From Bacillota bacterium (GTDB lineage Bacteria; Bacillota; Clostridia; Clostridiales; Clostridiaceae): 13,960 bases of DNA. Within the stretch, counting starts at the first letter, position 1; every line of letters starts with the position of its first letter. Shown here piece after piece: positions 12,421 through 13,960 of the stretch. The stretch covers positions 1-13,960 of the forward strand of contig JAUZPI010000101.1 in the NCBI GenBank assembly GCA_030706015.1, written 5' to 3'. Both the position numbers and the translations under genes were made by a program. The notes beneath the pieces are model-generated. The model was not told the origin of the DNA. It did not search any database and worked only from the letters and a program-made list of their open reading frames with translations.

Positions 12421-12503
12421 TGTATGAAATGGACAAGGTACTTTGTTTTATAAGGTACGCAATTTTTCATAACAGAAGTTATTAATTTGTAGGTGGTGAA
12501 TTT

Positions 12504-13406
12504 ATGTTAAAGGCTTATAATTGTGTATCGGTGCTAACTGAAACATACTTAAAACCTGATTTTAATATAGACACTGGAATATTTAAAGTAGGAACAGTAA
12601 GTATTAATGTATATGAACTAGGTTTAAAATTAGTCAGAGTTATATTAATACTTATTGCTATGTATGTTGTTATTAAATTAGGTAGTTCACTGATAAATAA
12701 GTCTGTAGAAAAGCAAAATAAGTTAAGATTTTCGTTAAATGAAAAAAAGTCAAAAACTATTGGAGCAGTTCTTAAGAGTATATTAAGATATGCAGTTTAC
12801 TTCTTTGGAATAGTAGGTATCCTAACACAGCTATTTGGAACTATCAGCTTAACCTTTGCTAGTATTGGAGGGGTAGCAATAGGTTTCGGTGCTCAAAGTC
12901 TTATTAAGGATATATTAAATGGGTTTTTTATATTATTTGAAGATCATTTTGCAGTAGGTGATTATATTACTATTGAGACTAGATCTGGTATTGTTGAAAG
13001 TATAGAATTAAGAGTTACTAAAGTAAGAGACTTTAATGGAGATTTACATGTAATACCTAATGGTAGAATAATGGAGGTTACTAATCATTCCAGAGGAGCT
13101 ACTAGAATAACAGTTGAGGTTTCTATTACATATGAAGAAAGTATAGATAAGACAATAGATGCAATAAATAAGGCATGTGAAGTGTTTATAAAGGAAAATA
13201 AGGATATAATTGAGCCGCCAAAGGTTGTAGGTGTAACTGGGCTTACAGTTAATGGAGTAGTAATAAAGGTCGCTGGTAAAGTAAAGGCAATGAAGCATTG
13301 GGATAATGAAAACAAACTAAGAAAAATGATTAAGGAATCGCTGGATAAGGAAAATATAGAGATAACTTATAATAAGATTCAATATACTAATCAACAAGGA
13401 AAATGA
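12504..13406 (+). CDS. Small-conductance mechanosensitive channel, MscS family
   Basis: This is an MscS-type channel that opens under membrane tension to release solutes on hypo-osmotic shock. In 300 residues it has membrane segments at about 40-60 and 88-110, and a pore-lining TM3 at about 114-145 with Gly/Ala-rich packing (SIGGVAIGFGAQSLIKDILNGFFILFEDHF). The beta domain follows, with VGDYITIETRSGIVESIELRVTKVRDFNGDLHVIPNGRI and NHSRGATR, then the alpha/beta C-terminal domain (about 205-295). The order and length match the core E. coli MscS architecture, without extra domains. AGGTGGTG (12491-12498) supports the start. A DUF951 gene follows 37 bases after the stop, probably in one transcript. 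The gene diverges from ytvI. Which solutes or stresses matter cannot be read from sequence. Confidence 0.92.
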   Translation: MLKAYNCVSVLTETYLKPDFNIDTGIFKVGTVSINVYELGLKLVRVILILIAMYVVIKLGSSLINKSVEKQNKLRFSLNEKKSKTIGAVLKSILRYAVYFFGIVGILTQLFGTISLTFASIGGVAIGFGAQSLIKDILNGFFILFEDHFAVGDYITIETRSGIVESIELRVTKVRDFNGDLHVIPNGRIMEVTNHSRGATRITVEVSITYEESIDKTIDAINKACEVFIKENKDIIEPPKVVGVTGLTVNGVVIKVAGKVKAMKHWDNENKLRKMIKESLDKENIEITYNKIQYTNQQGK

Positions 13407-13446
13407 AAGGGGTGAAGAGATCTGATTTTATTTCAGATCGTATATG
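13406..13446 (+). promoter_or_regulatory. Hairpin between ribosome site and start codon of the DUF951 gene
   Basis: AAAGGGGTG (13406-13414) is the only good ribosome site, but it lies 29 bases before ATG 13444. Between them GATCTGA (13419-13425) and TCAGATC (13433-13439) are perfect complements around the loop TTTTATT. With the hairpin folded, four bases on each side remain, making an effective spacing of eight. No in-frame start lies between the ribosome site and 13444; a TGA at 13423-13425 blocks extension. Confidence 0.6.
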
Positions 13447-13653
13447 TATATGACTAAAATATTTTATATTGGTGATATTATTGAAATGAAAAAGGGACAC
13501 CCTTGTGGTACAAATGAATGGGAAATTATTAGATTGGGTGCAGATATAAAACTTAAATGTGTTGGGTGCGGAAGAATAGTAATGCTTCCAAGAAGTAAAG
13601 TCGAGAAGGGGATAAAAAAGATTTTAAAACAAAATGGCCCTGTTGAAGAATAA
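13444..13653 (+). CDS. DUF951 family protein (YyzM-like)
   Basis: This small protein of 69 residues belongs to the DUF951 family, common in Firmicutes near rpsF and of unknown function. The family core GDIIEMKKGHPCGTNEWEII spans 10-29. RLGADIKLKC follows, then VGCGRIVMLPRSKVEK. Cys21 with Cys39 and Cys42 (CVGC), perhaps with His19, could bind zinc (inference). The fold is probably a small beta barrel, and the C-terminus is basic then acidic. Start at 13444 is favoured because the upstream ribosome site comes to normal distance when the intervening hairpin folds. ATG 13450 would remove MY and also fits the family. It follows the mscS-like gene and precedes the separate rpsF promoter. Confidence 0.88.
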   Translation: MYMTKIFYIGDIIEMKKGHPCGTNEWEIIRLGADIKLKCVGCGRIVMLPRSKVEKGIKKILKQNGPVEE

Positions 13654-13658
13654 AATTC

Positions 13659-13687
13659 TTGATTTATGCAACTTAAAGTGATATAAT
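13659..13687 (+). promoter_or_regulatory. Sigma-A promoter of rpsF
   Basis: TTGATT (13659-13664), a 17-base spacer and a perfect TATAAT (13682-13687). The expected start near 13694 lies directly before the S6:S18-type leader. This is the best promoter match in the window. Confidence 0.75.
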
Positions 13688-13699
13688 TTACTGATGTAA

Positions 13700-13736
13700 T
13701 CCCTGCTGTGTTAGTGCACAGCCGTAGACCAAGGGG
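13700..13736 (+). ncRNA. S6:S18-binding leader RNA of the rpsF operon
   Basis: CCCT (13701-13704) pairs with AGGG (13732-13735) as an outer helix. GCTGTG (13705-13710) pairs with CACAGC (13717-13722), or CTGTG with CACAG (13717-13721), as an inner helix with loop TTAGTG. The 3' side of the internal loop carries CCGTAGACCA. The conserved CCG next to the inner helix is the hallmark of the known rpsF leader bound by the S6:S18 complex, which mimics its 16S rRNA site. The ribosome site AGGAGGTG (13737-13744) touches the outer helix, so stabilising the helix should block translation. Confidence 0.72.
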
Positions 13737-13751
13737 AGGAGGTGAAAATCA

Positions 13752-13960
13752 ATGAGAAAGTATGAAACTTTATTTATACTTGACCCATCATTAGATGATG
13801 AAGCTGTTAAAGCTAATGTAGAAAAGTTTAAAGGTGTTATCGAAAATGGTGGTGGAGTAGTTGAAAACATTGATTTATGGGGTAAGAGAAAGTTAGCTTA
13901 CGAAATAAACAAGATAAATGAAGGCTACTACACATTAATAAACTTTTCAGCAGATTCAGA
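13752..13960 (+). CDS. rpsF: Small ribosomal subunit protein bS6 (5' part)
   Basis: The frame from ATG 13752 stays open to the window end and gives the first 69 residues of bS6. It has MRKYETLFILDPSLDDE, then KFKGVIENGGGVVENIDLWGKRKLAYEINK, and EGYYTLINFSADSE. These match the family's first strand, first helix and the conserved WGKRKLAY strand. bS6 binds bS18 in the small-subunit platform. The remainder (about 25-30 residues), and probably ssb and rpsR, lie to the right (expected from conserved order, not seen). AGGAGGTG seven bases upstream gives a strong start, and the leader just before it suggests autoregulation by S6:S18. Confidence 0.97.
   Translation, partial: MRKYETLFILDPSLDDEAVKANVEKFKGVIENGGGVVENIDLWGKRKLAYEINKINEGYYTLINFSADS

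Noticed and set aside
12433..12458. AAGGTAC direct repeat and near-palindrome in the mscS leader as an operator
   Set aside because: The matches are only seven bases, one half lies in a weak stem, and no regulator gene is nearby. I mention it in the promoter entry but do not claim a site.
13044..13315. Two overlapping minus-strand frames within the mscS-like gene
   Set aside because: They overlap one another and a conserved channel gene, and show Tyr/Cys- or Ser/Thr-rich low-information sequence without ribosome sites.
13688..13870. Minus-strand frame over the rpsF leader and start
   Set aside because: It is opposite rpsF and its leader RNA and has no support as a gene.
1..13960. Search for CRISPR arrays, tRNA or rRNA genes, insertion sequences, phage or toxin-antitoxin genes
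   Set aside because: None was seen. All well-supported frames belong to conserved chromosomal families and no long direct repeats or transposase-like motifs occur.

Overview
The window is a stretch of low-GC chromosome from an endospore-forming clostridium, most likely Clostridium sensu stricto. The evidence is strong AT bias, strong AGGAGG-type ribosome sites, sporulation genes (yyaC, ytvI), a signal-less single YidC/SpoIIIJ-type insertase, and the Firmicutes origin-proximal order rpmH-rnpA-yidD-yidC-jag-mnmE-mnmG-rsmG-noc-parA-parB. dnaA and oriC should lie just left of base 1. No species call is possible from sequence reading alone.

Region 1 (1-2230): the tail of rpmH with its terminator, then rnpA, yidD, yidC and jag, all on +, ending at a strong hairpin terminator. 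These genes serve tRNA 5' processing, membrane protein insertion and RNA binding. Region 2 (2231-6540): mnmE and mnmG, whose products jointly modify the tRNA wobble uridine, then rsmG, the 16S rRNA G527 methyltransferase. Region 3 (6541-9508): noc, parA (soj) and parB (spo0J) with three parS sites. Two are perfect copies directly behind noc and one lies directly behind parB. This is the chromosome segregation and nucleoid occlusion centre.

Region 4 (9509-12503): a DUF4446 membrane protein and a YkuS-family small protein on +, then a converging minus-strand pair, ytvI then yyaC. The two converging groups are separated by two large inverted repeats. yyaC has a good match to a forespore sigma-F promoter in the ytvI-yyaC gap. 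Region 5 (12504-13960): an MscS-type mechanosensitive channel, a DUF951 protein, and rpsF (cut by the window end). rpsF is preceded by a clear promoter and by a leader resembling the S6:S18-binding autoregulatory RNA.

Nearly everything is conserved housekeeping DNA. I see no mobile element, CRISPR array, tRNA, rRNA or defence island, and no convincing undescribed multi-gene system. The points most worth a second look are: two genes (mnmE and DUF951) whose Shine-Dalgarno sequence is separated from the start codon by a hairpin; a Noc protein without the N-terminal membrane-targeting helix known from Bacillus; the parS layout around noc-parA-parB; the sigma-F-like promoter of yyaC; the long structured leader of parA; and the rpsF leader.
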